Positions 1 to 11,130 of a DNA stretch of 64,000 nucleotides are shown piece after piece. How positions within the stretch are numbered: the first letter of the stretch is position 1; each line of letters starts with the position of its first letter. Source of the DNA: Pseudoalteromonas sp. UG3-2 (GTDB taxonomy: Bacteria > Pseudomonadota > Gammaproteobacteria > Enterobacterales > Alteromonadaceae); contig NZ_JAWLJU010000001.1 in assembly GCF_037120705.1 (NCBI RefSeq), positions 1 to 64,000 of the forward strand. The letters run 5' to 3'. A model generated the notes under the pieces. That model searched no databases. It saw only the letters and a program-made list of their open reading frames with translations, and was not told the DNA's origin. The position numbers were made by a program, and so were the translations under genes.

Positions 1-527
1 TGCTCTACTTGATGACCTTGCTCACAGCTTTGATTAAACATGCCAAACTCATAACGCAGGCCATAGCCGACAACCGGTAACGCCAATGAAGCACAGCTAT
101 CGAGGAAACAAGCTGCTAACCGGCCTAAGCCGCCATTACCTAACCCGGCATCATGTTCAGCCTGCGCCACCGTTTCCAGCTCGGTGCAGTAGTCTTTTAA
201 AGCCGCTTCTACTTGTGGTTCAAGATCAAGGTTAAGTACTGCATTGGACAGTGCCCGGCCCATTAAAAACTCTAAAGACAAGTAAGCCGCCTTGCGCGTT
301 TTGTTTGCTCTCATGTGCTCTTTGGTGGCCCGACAACGGGCAACTAGGCGGTCGCGAATGGTCAATGCCAGGGCATGATAAAGATAGAGTTGTGACTCTC
401 CGACCTTATCTCGGCCTAAGGTGTAATAAAAGTGACGGGTTAAATCATCACTTAATGTACTTTCGTCTATCTTAGGTGCATCTTGCCAATGTTTTGTCAC
501 GCAGACTGGCGCACTTTTATTAGCCAT
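1..527 (-). CDS. glgP: glycogen phosphorylase, N-terminal part (runs off window)
   Basis: Phosphorolysis of alpha-1,4-glucan to glucose-1-phosphate. Only the first ~175 codons lie in the window and the gene continues past the left edge. Translating the minus strand from the ATG at 527 gives an N-terminus ending in the phosphorylase family landmarks SLEFLMGRAL and DAGLGNGGLGRLAACFLDS, followed by a YGLRYEFGMF-like stretch. The start overlaps the end of glgX by 8 bp, so the two are translationally coupled and this is a downstream gene of the glycogen operon. The C-terminal PLP lysine region is outside the window. GlgP versus MalP cannot be separated from this part alone; the operon context favours GlgP. 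Confidence 0.9.
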   Translation of the reverse strand, partial: MANKSAPVCVTKHWQDAPKIDESTLSDDLTRHFYYTLGRDKVGESQLYLYHALALTIRDRLVARCRATKEHMRANKTRKAAYLSLEFLMGRALSNAVLNLDLEPQVEAALKDYCTELETVAQAEHDAGLGNGGLGRLAACFLDSCASLALPVVGYGLRYEFGMFNQSCEQGHQVE

Positions 528-2571
528 GCTTTTCGTCCCCTTTGATTGATGTGTAGACCCAAGCCGTTTTGGCCGGGACCTGAAGCTGTTCACTGTTGTG
601 TTCGCTATTGACTGTGCTGGCGGTCGTTAGCGCCAACTGCCAATGCGAAGAAAAAGCACTACTTGGTAAGGTCATTGCAACAACACTGTCGCTGGCATTA
701 AAAATGATCAGTAAACTTTGCCCAAGTTGTTGATCGGTAATGGAGTAACTGAGCCATTTTCTTTTCGGCTCACGCCACTGCTGTGGTGACAGCGACTCCG
801 CGTGCTCATCAAACCAGCTCACAGCAAAGCGACTATCGCGATCATGGACGTAAAAAGGGTGATTGAACGCCGCAAATTGCTTACGCAGTGACAGTACATC
901 TTGAATAAAGAACGCCAAGGGATGGTGTTGCTGATGATTTTTCCACGCTAACCAGCTGGTGAAGTTGTCTTGGCAATACGCATTATTATTGCCGTTTTGA
1001 CTGTGGGCCATTTCAGTGCCTGCACAAATCATCGGCACCCCTTTGGACAACAATAAAGTCAGTAACGCGTTTTTTTGCATCTGCAAACGCAATTGCGTTA
1101 TTTCACTATCGCTTGTAAAACCTTCCACTCCACAATTGAAAGAATAATTTTCACTGTGACCATCGCGATTGCCTTCACCATTGGCGAGGTTGTGTTTATG
1201 CTCAAACGCGGTCCAGTCGAATAACGAAAAGCCATCATGACTGGTAATAAAGTTAATGGAGTGCAATGGGCCGCGCTGGTTGTGCTCAAATAAATCACTG
1301 GAGCCATGGATCCGCCTTGCCAGCTCGGGTAGCACCCCTAAATCACCGCGCCAAAATCGTCTCACGGTATCGCGATAGCGGTCATTCCATTCCCGCCAAG
1401 GCGCAGGAAAACGCCCTAACTGATAGCCTCCGGGGCCTATATCCCAGGGCTCAGCAATGAGTTTTACTTGCTGTAACACTGGGTCTTGGTGCAGCGCTTG
1501 CAAAAACGTATGATGAGGCGAAAAGCCCTCAGCTTGGCGAGCTAAGATGGTTGCTAAATCAAATCGAAAGCCATCCACGCCCATGTACTCAACCCAATAA
1601 CGCAGGCTGTCTAGTACCAACCGTAATGCTATTGGGTTCGAGATATTGAGGGTATTGCCGCAACCAGTATCGTTAATGTAGACACTGGGTTTGTTCGCAG
1701 GTGTGCTGTAGTAACTGAGATTATCAAACCCTTTAAAGCTGATACTTGGCCCATCTATTCCCCCTTCTGCGGTATGGTTAAACACCACATCTAAAATCAC
1801 CTCAATACCAGCATGATGGAAGCGCTCAACCATTTGTTTAAATTCATTGATATCGCCATTTACTAAATAGTCTTTGTGTGGGGTAAAAAAGCTTAGAGTG
1901 TTATAGCCCCAGTAATTTTGCAGCCCTTTGGTGGTGAGAAACTGCTCGCTGATAAAGGCATGCACTGGTAATAACTCAATCGCCGTGACCCCTAAGTGCT
2001 TTAAATGATCAATGAACACGGTTTCTGCAAGCCCTAAAAAAGTGCCTTTTAATTTATCAGGTATGTCGGGGTGTCTGGCGGTGGCGCCTTTAACATGACA
2101 TTCATAAATTAAGGTTTTGTGCCACGGTGTATTGGGCTTTTTCCCTTGGTATTTACTAAGCTGAGTAACCTTGCTTTTGGGCATATCACAGGCGTTGTCA
2201 TTGCTATTGAGAAAGCCCACTGGCATATGACAAAAATGCCGTTCACTCCAGACAAACTCGCCGAAAAAATCTCGGCAATATGGGTCGAGCAACAGTTTAT
2301 GTGGATTGTAAAGGTGGCCCTTATCCGGGTTATAGGTGCCATCCACTCTAAAGCCATATAAATCATCTTGTTGCGCCCCATCTATAAATAGACTCCAATA
2401 GCCGCCTTCGTGCTTAAACATCGCGAGACGCTTGACTTCAGTGTGGCCACTTTTATCAAATAAACACAAATACACCTGCTTCGCCGACCCTGCGAACACC
2501 GCAAAGTTAACGCCTTTGTCGGTCACCGTGGAGCCCAAAGAGTGAATAGAGCCGCGGTAGCTAGTTAACAT
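520..2571 (-). CDS. glgX: glycogen debranching enzyme GlgX (GH13)
   Basis: Hydrolyses alpha-1,6 branches of limit dextrins left by phosphorylase. The 683-residue protein has an N-terminal CBM48-like domain (about 8-110) and a GH13 barrel. The conserved regions are visible: DVVFNHTAEGG near 261, GFRFDLA with nucleophile D338, IAEPWD with acid/base E374, and TSHDGF with the transition-state Asp D446. Length fits bacterial GlgX (about 650-700). The start overlaps the glgB stop by 7 bp and the stop overlaps the glgP start, so it is an internal operon gene. Isoamylase-type enzymes are the alternative family, but the position between glgB and glgP supports GlgX. Confidence 0.95.
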   Translation of the reverse strand: MLTSYRGSIHSLGSTVTDKGVNFAVFAGSAKQVYLCLFDKSGHTEVKRLAMFKHEGGYWSLFIDGAQQDDLYGFRVDGTYNPDKGHLYNPHKLLLDPYCRDFFGEFVWSERHFCHMPVGFLNSNDNACDMPKSKVTQLSKYQGKKPNTPWHKTLIYECHVKGATARHPDIPDKLKGTFLGLAETVFIDHLKHLGVTAIELLPVHAFISEQFLTTKGLQNYWGYNTLSFFTPHKDYLVNGDINEFKQMVERFHHAGIEVILDVVFNHTAEGGIDGPSISFKGFDNLSYYSTPANKPSVYINDTGCGNTLNISNPIALRLVLDSLRYWVEYMGVDGFRFDLATILARQAEGFSPHHTFLQALHQDPVLQQVKLIAEPWDIGPGGYQLGRFPAPWREWNDRYRDTVRRFWRGDLGVLPELARRIHGSSDLFEHNQRGPLHSINFITSHDGFSLFDWTAFEHKHNLANGEGNRDGHSENYSFNCGVEGFTSDSEITQLRLQMQKNALLTLLLSKGVPMICAGTEMAHSQNGNNNAYCQDNFTSWLAWKNHQQHHPLAFFIQDVLSLRKQFAAFNHPFYVHDRDSRFAVSWFDEHAESLSPQQWREPKRKWLSYSITDQQLGQSLLIIFNASDSVVAMTLPSSAFSSHWQLALTTASTVNSEHNSEQLQVPAKTAWVYTSIKGDEKHG

Positions 2572-4799
2572 GACACACCAGATATCAATTGCATGTATAC
2601 CGTACTGAGCGGTGGCACCGTGATTTCAATACTGTTTTCCATGCCATGACTGGGCTCGGTTTTACTTTCAATTAACTGCTGTGGATGGGCCACCACTTGC
2701 ACTCCACTACCCCAGTAATCATGGTCATCGCTATTGAATATCACCTCGTAGACCCCCTGCTCTGGCACCCCAAGGCGAAATTGATGATGACTCATTGGAG
2801 TAAAATTGGCCACCACCAGCAATGGCCGTTTGGCGTCTTTGCCATAGCGTACAAAACTAAAAATACTTTGCTCGGCATTACCGCCATCTATCCAACGAAA
2901 ACCGGCAGGGGAGTTATCGCATTGGTATAACTGAGGGGTGTTTTGATAAGTATGATTGAGTGCTTTAAGGCATTGAAATACGCCTTGGTGCGCTTCGCTA
3001 TCGAGTAATTGCCAATTGAGTTGGCCGTTGTGATCCCACTCTTCACGTGGCGCAAGCTCTGCCCCCATAAAGAGGAGCTTTTTGCCAGGGTGAGCATACA
3101 TAAAGGCGTAATAAGCTCTCAGGTTGGCGAATTGCTGCCAGTCATCACCAGGCATTTTGCTCAGCAGTGAGCCCTTACCGTGCACCACTTCGTCATGACT
3201 TAACGGTAAAATGTAATTCTCGGAATAGGCATAAACCATAGAAAAGGTCATGTCATGATGATGGTGACGGCGGTGAATGGGGTCTTTAGTCATATAGTTA
3301 AGGGTGTCGTTCATCCAGCCCATATTCCACTTATAGCCAAAGCCAAGGCCGTCGTGTTCAACGCTGCGCGTGACCCCAGGCCAAGCGGTTGACTCCTCAG
3401 CCACCATCATGATGCTGTCATCACTGCCATAACAGCGCGTGTTGACACTTTTTAAACAGTCAATTGCCCCGAGATTTTCACGGCCACCATATTGATTGGC
3501 CACCCACTCACCTTGTTTTCTGCTGTAGTCCAAATACAGCATCGATGCCACAGCATCCACTCTAAGGCCGTCAATGGCAAACTCCTTGATCCAATACATG
3601 GCATTAGAAAGCAAAAAGCTTTTTACTTCGGCGCGGTCGTAATTGTAAATATAGGTATTCCAGTCGGGATGAAAACCCTGACGACGGTCAGCATGTTCGA
3701 ACAAGTGCGTGCCATCGAACTTATGTAGGCCATGGGGATCCGAGGGGAAATGCCCTGGTACCCAGTCAATCAGCAAGCCTATATCATGCTGCTGGCATTT
3801 GGCTACGAAATAGGCGAAGTCTTCAACACCACCAAAACGACTGGTTGGCGCAAATAAGCCCACCGGTTGATAACCCCATGAGCCATCAAATGGGTACTCG
3901 CTGATGGGCATCAGTTGTATGTGGGTGAAGCCCAGCGCTTTGACATAAGGGATAAGGTCATCCGCCAACTCACGATAGGTTAAATAGCGGTTGTCTTCTT
4001 GCTCACGGCGCTTCCACGAGCCTAAATGCACTTCGTATATGCTGATAGGGGCATCAATGCGGTTGCGCTTTTGCTTATGAGTATGCGCCTGTTGTGTCAG
4101 CGCTAATCCTGGCGGTTTTGCCTGAGTAATGCTGGCAGTGCCCGGCGCTTGTTCCATTTTAAAAGCAAATGGGTCGGCTTTTTCGATGCGCTCACAGTCA
4201 AATGTGGTGATGGCAAACTTATAGCAAGTATCCACTTCCACCGCGGGAATAAAAATCTCCCAAACCCCACTGCCTGGGTGTAATCGCATGGGGTGTTGCT
4301 GAGCCTGCCAACAATTGAACGGCGCAATCACCGACACCGCCAAGGCATTGGGCGCCCATACCGCAAAGCGAAAGCCTGCAACGCCATCTAATGCCATTTG
4401 ATGAGCCCCCAAATGCAAATACGCTTGCGCTTGTGTGCCTTCATTAAAGAGATATAACGCCTCATCCGCTAGGCTACTATTGAAAGAATAAATATCGCGC
4501 TGTGTAACTGTGGTGTCTAGGTAGGTCACGGCAACTAAGTAATCTGCAGGGCTGATGAGTTTATTCAACCAACACTGAAATAAGTCCGATTGTTGATAGC
4601 GCGTCATCGCCAATACCTCATCGCCAATAATGACATTGGCGGCGGTGGCTCCGGGTAAAAAGCAGCGCACCACCTGAGAGTGGCCATCCACGGAGTGCAG
4701 CCCTAAAAAGGCAAAAGGGTCACGACATTGCCCTGCGGCCAACGCGGATACCTGTTGTTGTAATTGTTGTTGGTTATTTACTGTCGTTTCTGAATTCAT
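2565..4799 (-). CDS. glgB: 1,4-alpha-glucan branching enzyme GlgB
   Basis: Cuts alpha-1,4 chains and transfers them to a 6-hydroxyl, making glycogen branch points. The 744 residues follow the GH13_9 plan: N1 domain, CBM48 (about 120-215), barrel and C-terminal beta domain. Landmarks are IDWVPGHFP near 344, GLRVDAV with nucleophile D415, MVAEES with acid/base E468, and PLSHDEVVHGKGS with D536. All catalytic residues are present. The start ATG directly abuts the malQ stop codon (TAA at 4800-4802), indicating translational coupling in the glycogen operon. Confidence 0.96.
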   Translation of the reverse strand: MNSETTVNNQQQLQQQVSALAAGQCRDPFAFLGLHSVDGHSQVVRCFLPGATAANVIIGDEVLAMTRYQQSDLFQCWLNKLISPADYLVAVTYLDTTVTQRDIYSFNSSLADEALYLFNEGTQAQAYLHLGAHQMALDGVAGFRFAVWAPNALAVSVIAPFNCWQAQQHPMRLHPGSGVWEIFIPAVEVDTCYKFAITTFDCERIEKADPFAFKMEQAPGTASITQAKPPGLALTQQAHTHKQKRNRIDAPISIYEVHLGSWKRREQEDNRYLTYRELADDLIPYVKALGFTHIQLMPISEYPFDGSWGYQPVGLFAPTSRFGGVEDFAYFVAKCQQHDIGLLIDWVPGHFPSDPHGLHKFDGTHLFEHADRRQGFHPDWNTYIYNYDRAEVKSFLLSNAMYWIKEFAIDGLRVDAVASMLYLDYSRKQGEWVANQYGGRENLGAIDCLKSVNTRCYGSDDSIMMVAEESTAWPGVTRSVEHDGLGFGYKWNMGWMNDTLNYMTKDPIHRRHHHHDMTFSMVYAYSENYILPLSHDEVVHGKGSLLSKMPGDDWQQFANLRAYYAFMYAHPGKKLLFMGAELAPREEWDHNGQLNWQLLDSEAHQGVFQCLKALNHTYQNTPQLYQCDNSPAGFRWIDGGNAEQSIFSFVRYGKDAKRPLLVVANFTPMSHHQFRLGVPEQGVYEVIFNSDDHDYWGSGVQVVAHPQQLIESKTEPSHGMENSIEITVPPLSTVYMQLISGVSC

Positions 4800-6761
4800 T
4801 TAGACTTTCCTGCTAGTCGCTGCAGCATCAAGAATAGCCGCTGAGCGCGCGATAATTTCTGTGCATGAGGCACTGAGCTTACGACGCCAATTAGGGTATT
4901 CGGTGTCGGTGCCGGGGATATTCACCGGTAAGTGCTGGCAATCTAAATCGTCCAGCTGCAGCGTGAATAGTTTTGCTTTAGAGCCAGCTAATGCCGTCAC
5001 TAATGCTGTGTAGACATCCTCTGTTGGACTGTCCATGGTGACAGTTTGCTGGCTATGCCACTGTAACCACTGACACAACTTCTCACGCTCTTCGCGCCGC
5101 GCTTGCTGTTGTTGCTGATACTGTTGTGGCGGCAATAACTGTAATCGCTGTTTCAACTCCAAATCGCCGTGTTGCCACCAACCATAAAATGGCGGTACGT
5201 CATGATTGGCTATCATTAACAGCGCTTGCTGGCGATAATGCTCAGGTGCTAAAAACTGCCCTTGATGATCTTTTTCGAAGTAAAACAAAATATTACTGTA
5301 GATGTGCGATTCAGCCATGGCGGTCTTGACCTCAACAGGCACCACTCCTAAGTCTTCACCAATGACCATGACTTGGTTGAGTACCGACTCAATTTTTAAA
5401 ATAGCTAACAGATACTCAAACGGATAATAGACATAACAGCCACGCTGTTGCTGTTCGACCATAAAGCACCACCATAAGCGCCTTAGCCCCATAACGTGGT
5501 CGATACGAAGACCACCTACGCCACTAAAATTGGCCTGAATGAGCTGCTTAAAAAACGCAAAATTTTGCGCCTTTAGTTTCACCGGATCCAGCGCCGGTAA
5601 GCCCCAGTTTTGCCCAGTTTCCGCCCATGGGTCGGGTGGCGCGCCGACCTTGGCGGTTTGGCTATAAAGTGCTTTGTTACTGAGGTATTCGTTGGAGTCT
5701 TCGGCGCAGCCAACCGCTAAATCATTCACCAGTCCCACAGACATTCCTGCAGCTTTAGCACTGTGCTGACACTGCGCCAATTGTGCAAACGCTTGCCACT
5801 GCATAAAGCACTGAAATGGGTCGTCTTGCAGTGTTTTTAGCTGTTGTTGTTTCTCTAGACAAAAGCGCTGATAGTCACTTTGCCACAGCTCAGACTTTTG
5901 CTGCAGTTGCTGCCAAACCTCACGTAAGCGCAATAGTTTCTGCTCTATCGCCGCGGTCATATCAAGGTAATCACCGTCTTGTTTTGGCTCTTCAGCAAAA
6001 TCATACTCAAGGTCGTAACGCTCACAAATAAGTTCCACCGAAACGTACAAAGGATGGAGTAAACGTCTGTCGTTGGGGCTGTAGGGGCTGGCTCTTTCGG
6101 GCTGTGATAAAAACAACAAATGCAGTGGGTTTAATAAGATGTAATCCACTTGCCGAGTTGCTGCGGCTTCAATGAGTTGCCGCAACTCGTAAAAATCGGC
6201 ACAGGCTTTATTGCCACTGGGTTGTAAGGTGTAGAGTTGCACTGACAACCCCAGCAACCGAGTGCTTGGCTCGAGTGGATCAAAACACTGCTCGGGCGTC
6301 ACCCACAACTCGGTACTATGGCTTTCACCTGCCGCGATAACCTCTGCTTGATGATAGCCGATGGGCAAATCCGCAATCGGAACCTCTAATTGCAGGTAGT
6401 CGCATCCCTCATAGTGGTAGTGACCAGTGATAGCGGCATCCTTGATTAGCCCTTGGCAGTGGTACTGTAATGCCGCAACCTGCAACTCAATGTGTTGCAA
6501 TCTTGAGTCAGAAGGTAAGCGAATGGTCAGGCAAGGCGAAGCTTGAGACACTATGGTTACGCTTTCAACAAGCTGCTGCCATTTGGCAATATCCAGTTGA
6601 TAATTAAGCTCGGTTAAGACGTTTTCATCTTGCCAGTTAATCCCGCATTCGCTCAGCACCTGTTGGCGAGTTTGCTGCTCAAAGGTATGGTGGTGGCCAT
6701 TGTAATCCTGAAACTCATAGCCCACTCCATATAGGTATAGCAATTGCGCCAGTTTATCCAT
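4800..6761 (-). CDS. malQ: 4-alpha-glucanotransferase (amylomaltase), GH77
   Basis: Disproportionates malto-oligosaccharides released during glycogen turnover, allowing phosphorylase to finish them. The 653-residue sequence carries GH77 landmarks: GVGGLRIDHVMGLRRLWW with nucleophile D421, VMVIGEDLGVVP with acid/base E469, and ANHDVPPFYGWW near 520. An N-terminal extension of about 170 residues before the barrel matches the MalQ type with starch-binding-like N domains. It is Gln-rich around 540-560 (low-complexity Q stretch), which is unusual but in frame. It sits 8 bp behind the CBM48 gene and abuts glgB, so it is an operon member. Confidence 0.93.
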   Translation of the reverse strand: MDKLAQLLYLYGVGYEFQDYNGHHHTFEQQTRQQVLSECGINWQDENVLTELNYQLDIAKWQQLVESVTIVSQASPCLTIRLPSDSRLQHIELQVAALQYHCQGLIKDAAITGHYHYEGCDYLQLEVPIADLPIGYHQAEVIAAGESHSTELWVTPEQCFDPLEPSTRLLGLSVQLYTLQPSGNKACADFYELRQLIEAAATRQVDYILLNPLHLLFLSQPERASPYSPNDRRLLHPLYVSVELICERYDLEYDFAEEPKQDGDYLDMTAAIEQKLLRLREVWQQLQQKSELWQSDYQRFCLEKQQQLKTLQDDPFQCFMQWQAFAQLAQCQHSAKAAGMSVGLVNDLAVGCAEDSNEYLSNKALYSQTAKVGAPPDPWAETGQNWGLPALDPVKLKAQNFAFFKQLIQANFSGVGGLRIDHVMGLRRLWWCFMVEQQQRGCYVYYPFEYLLAILKIESVLNQVMVIGEDLGVVPVEVKTAMAESHIYSNILFYFEKDHQGQFLAPEHYRQQALLMIANHDVPPFYGWWQHGDLELKQRLQLLPPQQYQQQQQARREEREKLCQWLQWHSQQTVTMDSPTEDVYTALVTALAGSKAKLFTLQLDDLDCQHLPVNIPGTDTEYPNWRRKLSASCTEIIARSAAILDAAATSRKV

Positions 6762-6769
6762 TGTGTCAG

Positions 6770-7069
6770 TTACCCTCGCATGGTTGAAACAACACTGTTG
6801 TCTTCACCAAAGCCATTAGGTACGTAATCATCCGCTTGATGGTCATTATCCCAAATTTGACCATCTATTAAATAACGAAAGTGAAATTGTTTGTCTGTCT
6901 CGAGGCGGTGTTTCAGTTTAAACACACTGTCTTTTTTTACAAACTTCATGCTTTGTGGCTGCCAATCAGTAAAGTCGCCAACCAGCTCTACTTTCTTCGC
7001 CTTGGGATGAGAAAATGAAAAGGTTACTTCCGCTTCGTTTTTGGTTTTAAAAAATCGTTTGGTGAGCAT
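6770..7069 (-). CDS. stand-alone CBM48 / isoamylase early-set domain protein
   Basis: A 99-residue protein consisting almost entirely of one glycogen-binding early-set domain: VELVGDFTDWQ near 28-38, then FHFRYLIDGQIWDND near 62-76, typical of AMPK-beta and isoamylase N-domains. No catalytic domain is attached. It is the first gene of the glycogen operon, 8 bp before malQ. Its likely role, by inference, is to bind alpha-glucan and perhaps recruit or regulate the enzymes encoded downstream. The AT-rich upstream region and the bracketing gap mark this as the operon start. Confidence 0.88.
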   Translation of the reverse strand: MLTKRFFKTKNEAEVTFSFSHPKAKKVELVGDFTDWQPQSMKFVKKDSVFKLKHRLETDKQFHFRYLIDGQIWDNDHQADDYVPNGFGEDNSVVSTMRG

Positions 7070-7635
7070 AATAACTCCCGTCTACCCTATGTGAATCCAA
7101 GTTTCACAGTGCCATCCGCTAAACTGCAAACGAGGGCTACCTGTGCACGATTTTCGGTAACTGTTACTCTCGTCACAGACATTGCGTTTTGAGCGTTTTA
7201 GTCTGCGCTGAAAAAGTGAACACTACCTAGTACAACAAACAATTATTGAAATTGTATTACAGTGCTACTTTGGTGCATTGCCGCACTGCTTTGGCGCAAG
7301 AGAAATAGGAAAATCAGCCGTTTCAGCTTGCTATGTATTCCTTGCAATCACTGAGCCAATCAAACCAAAGAAGATAGGAAAAAAATTAGTTGAGAAGTGT
7401 TCTCATGTAAAGTGAATTTAACTAAAGATTGATCTAGTGCAGATTTTGGCTAACGGAGCCTAGAAATAGCCCAAATTTGATTGTTGCTAAGCACGCTGGC
7501 AATCCTTGGAACCGAGCATTAACAGTTTAAGTGTGTTGGGTAATAGGCGACTGTCAGATTCGATAACGACTAAAGATCAAACCTGACAGGTTAAGTGAAA
7601 GCCTAGTAGCATTTAAGTATTAACACCAAGCGACT
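7070..7635. other. intergenic region upstream of the glycogen operon
   Basis: About 570 bp without a convincing gene on either strand. It must hold the glycogen operon promoter (minus strand). I see a 7-bp inverted repeat CTGTCAG/CTGACAG (7551-7557 and 7583-7589) and a small palindrome around 7580-7592, near the 3' end of the DUF4019 gene. Neither has a T-tract good enough to call a terminator. No recognisable regulator box. Confidence 0.5.
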
Positions 7636-8031
7636 TTACTTAATAAAATAACCCACAGGGTGCCAGCCATCGGGCTGTTTGGCCAACGTTAGCATTTCGG
7701 TGGCATCTTGTTTATTTTTAAACTCAGTTTGATATTGAATGATAAGGTAATCGCCATCTGGCACACCGGGCAATTGAGAGTGCTTTTCAACACTGGTTTG
7801 CTGGCGTTTGATGGCTTCGCCTAAAGGCATACGCACACTGTTTAATGCTTGCTGCCATTGCGATTTACTCACTTGGGATTGAAACAAGGTGCCGCTTTGT
7901 TGCCAACTTTGGCCGTAATGACCCGCATCCACGACGCTTAACCATTGCTCAGCCACTTGCTCACCAGAGTTATTCGCCGCGCTTACCGTCAGGGCAACAC
8001 AACATAATAAAGAGGCTAATAACTTTTTCAT
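7636..8031 (-). CDS. exported DUF4019 family protein
   Basis: A 131-residue protein with a clear signal peptide (KKLLASLLCCVALTVSA, cleavage near 18-19). The mature part resembles DUF4019: EQWLSVVDAGHYGQSWQ near 28-44, then TLAKQPDGWHPVGYFIK at the C-terminus. It is a small periplasmic or secreted domain of unknown function, with a fold class similar to NTF2-like proteins by family knowledge. Single-gene unit between the glycogen operon and the Lrp regulator, all on the minus strand but separated by gaps. No functional assignment is justified. Confidence 0.75.
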   Translation of the reverse strand: MKKLLASLLCCVALTVSAANNSGEQVAEQWLSVVDAGHYGQSWQQSGTLFQSQVSKSQWQQALNSVRMPLGEAIKRQQTSVEKHSQLPGVPDGDYLIIQYQTEFKNKQDATEMLTLAKQPDGWHPVGYFIK

Positions 8032-8199
8032 TTTATCTCCTTGAATATAGGTTGGCGCACAACATAATCACCAAGTTAACAGACAGACTTACTGTATTGC
8101 TTAACGCGCAAGTTAACAACAATGAAGCAGCGCTTTTTCGTCTGTTTTACCACCATTAACTCAATAATCATCCTGACGATGACATTTTGCCATGACCTG

Positions 8200-8628
8200 T
8201 TAACGCGTAAACTTGGTTTCCAAAATCACCGATGACTTAGTCCGCTCAATCCCCTCTAGATTACCAATTTCATCCAGCAGATGACTCAGCTGTTCGAGGT
8301 TTTGTGCTTCCACAATGGCAATGAGGTCATACTCGCCGCTAATGGCGTACAGCGCCGAAACATTGGGCAACTGTTGCAAGGCAATGTTGGCTTTGGCAGT
8401 GAGCTTTTGCTTCACCTTTATCGACACATGCGCAGAGACCAAGTTGTCCATATATTGCTCGGCGAACTCAACACGATAGCCTTTTATAATGCCGTTTTGT
8501 TCCAGTTTGGTGATGCGGTTTTGTACCGTGGTTCGCGAAACATTGAGCTTTCTGGCCAGCTCAGAAATGCTCTCACGGGCGTTATTACGTAGCAGCGCTA
8601 TCAACTTTTCATCTTGTGAACTTAACAC
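8200..8628 (-). CDS. Lrp/AsnC family transcriptional regulator
   Basis: 142 residues with the standard two-domain plan. The N-terminal winged helix-turn-helix (about 5-60) includes ISELARKLNVSRTTVQNRI and a GIIKGY turn. The C-terminal RAM/AsnC ligand-binding domain (about 68-140) includes YAISGEYDLIAIVE. It is transcribed divergently from astC, with 181 bp between starts, so it is a good candidate to control the arginine-degradation genes in response to an amino acid. That role is inferred from position only. Confidence 0.88.
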   Translation of the reverse strand: MLSSQDEKLIALLRNNARESISELARKLNVSRTTVQNRITKLEQNGIIKGYRVEFAEQYMDNLVSAHVSIKVKQKLTAKANIALQQLPNVSALYAISGEYDLIAIVEAQNLEQLSHLLDEIGNLEGIERTKSSVILETKFTR

Positions 8629-8788
8629 TTTGCACTTTTATTTAGTTAATTTGACATAAATACTAGCAAATATGTGAAATATTGCACTGCAAATTTACTT
8701 AAAACCACGCAATAATGGCTACATAACAAGTTGATTAAAGCGCGTAGGAGCAAGTCTTACTGTTTTGGTAAGGGCAATTGCGAGCTGA

Positions 8789-10015
<1,227 letters not shown>

Positions 10016-10044
10016 GGAGTGAGGAGCTTGCTCCTCTCAAGCAC

Positions 10045-11070
10045 ATGCTAGTATTAAGACCAATTCAAGAAACTGATTTTGCAGAGCTCAAAGCCATCGC
10101 CATTGAGTCAGGCCACGGCTTCACCTCATTGCCGGTTGACGATGAACTGTTGTCCAATAAAATCAGCCGCTCAGTAAACAGCTTTAATAAAGCGGTAAAG
10201 CAACCTTTTGACGAAGGCTATTTGTTTGTCCTAGAGGACACCACTAGCGGAGAAATCGTTGGCACTACCGGCATTGAAGCGGCCGTTGGTATGTCGGTGC
10301 CACTGTACCACTACCATATGGGTAAAACAGTGCACCACTCAAGTACGCTTGGGGTATACAACACGGTCGATATTCTATCGATGTGTAATGATTACACCGG
10401 TTGCTCTGAAATCTGCACCTTGTTTTTACGTGAAGGACACCGCCAAGGCTTCGCTGGCCGCTTTTTATCACGCAGTCGTTTTTTATTTATGGCTGAGCAT
10501 GCTGAACGCTTTAGCGAAACCGTGATTGCTGAAATGCGTGGCGTCAGTGACGAACAAGGTCACTCGCCATTTTGGCAATGGTTGCAAGAGCACTTTTTCA
10601 GTATTGAGTTTCCGCAAGCAGATCACTTAGTTGGCCTCGGGGACAAAGTATTTATTTGTGAACTTATGCCCAAGTATCCCATCTATGCAAACTTACTAAG
10701 TCCTGAAGCACAAGCCGTAATTGGCCATGTGCACGAAAAAACTAAGCCTGCTTTGCGTTTATTGCAAAAAGAAGGGTTTGAACACCGCGGCTATGTCGAT
10801 TTGTTCGATGCCGGCCCCACGGTGGAAGCCAGACTCGACAACATTCGCACCGTCCGAGAATCGTTTAAAGGCGAGGTGGAAATTGTCGACAGCGTACCTG
10901 AAGGCTTGCCAAGCCTAGCCATTTCCAATGGTCGGTTACAAGCGTTTCGAGCAACCTTTACCTCTCAGGCCTACCTCTGTGAGGCGGAAGAGAAAATTCA
11001 ATTAACCACTGAGACCGCAGCCGCAACAGAAGTGGCTGCAGGCGATCTTATCAGTGCGTTTAAACTTTAA
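10045..11070 (+). CDS. astA: arginine N-succinyltransferase
   Basis: First step of the ammonia-producing arginine succinyltransferase pathway: succinyl-CoA plus arginine to N2-succinylarginine. The 341-residue length and sequence fit AstA, including the N-terminal MLVLRPIQETDFAELKAIA GNAT-like strand, SVPLYHYHMGKTVHHS near 95-110, CTLFLREGHRQGFAGRFLSRSR near 124-145, and a GHVHEKTKPAL segment near 227. It lies 29 bp after astC in a probable operon. astB and astD are not adjacent in this window. Confidence 0.92.
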   Translation: MLVLRPIQETDFAELKAIAIESGHGFTSLPVDDELLSNKISRSVNSFNKAVKQPFDEGYLFVLEDTTSGEIVGTTGIEAAVGMSVPLYHYHMGKTVHHSSTLGVYNTVDILSMCNDYTGCSEICTLFLREGHRQGFAGRFLSRSRFLFMAEHAERFSETVIAEMRGVSDEQGHSPFWQWLQEHFFSIEFPQADHLVGLGDKVFICELMPKYPIYANLLSPEAQAVIGHVHEKTKPALRLLQKEGFEHRGYVDLFDAGPTVEARLDNIRTVRESFKGEVEIVDSVPEGLPSLAISNGRLQAFRATFTSQAYLCEAEEKIQLTTETAAATEVAAGDLISAFKL

Positions 11071-11130
11071 ATTCAATGTCGTGCTAACATTTAACAAACT
11101 GTCGCCAAGACAACTAATTAGGAAACCATT

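Noticed and set aside
1098..1460. Short ORFs within the glycogen genes on either strand
   Set aside because: They are shadows of glgX in other frames, lacking RBS and recognisable sequence. The same applies to the other short ORFs lying over long genes.
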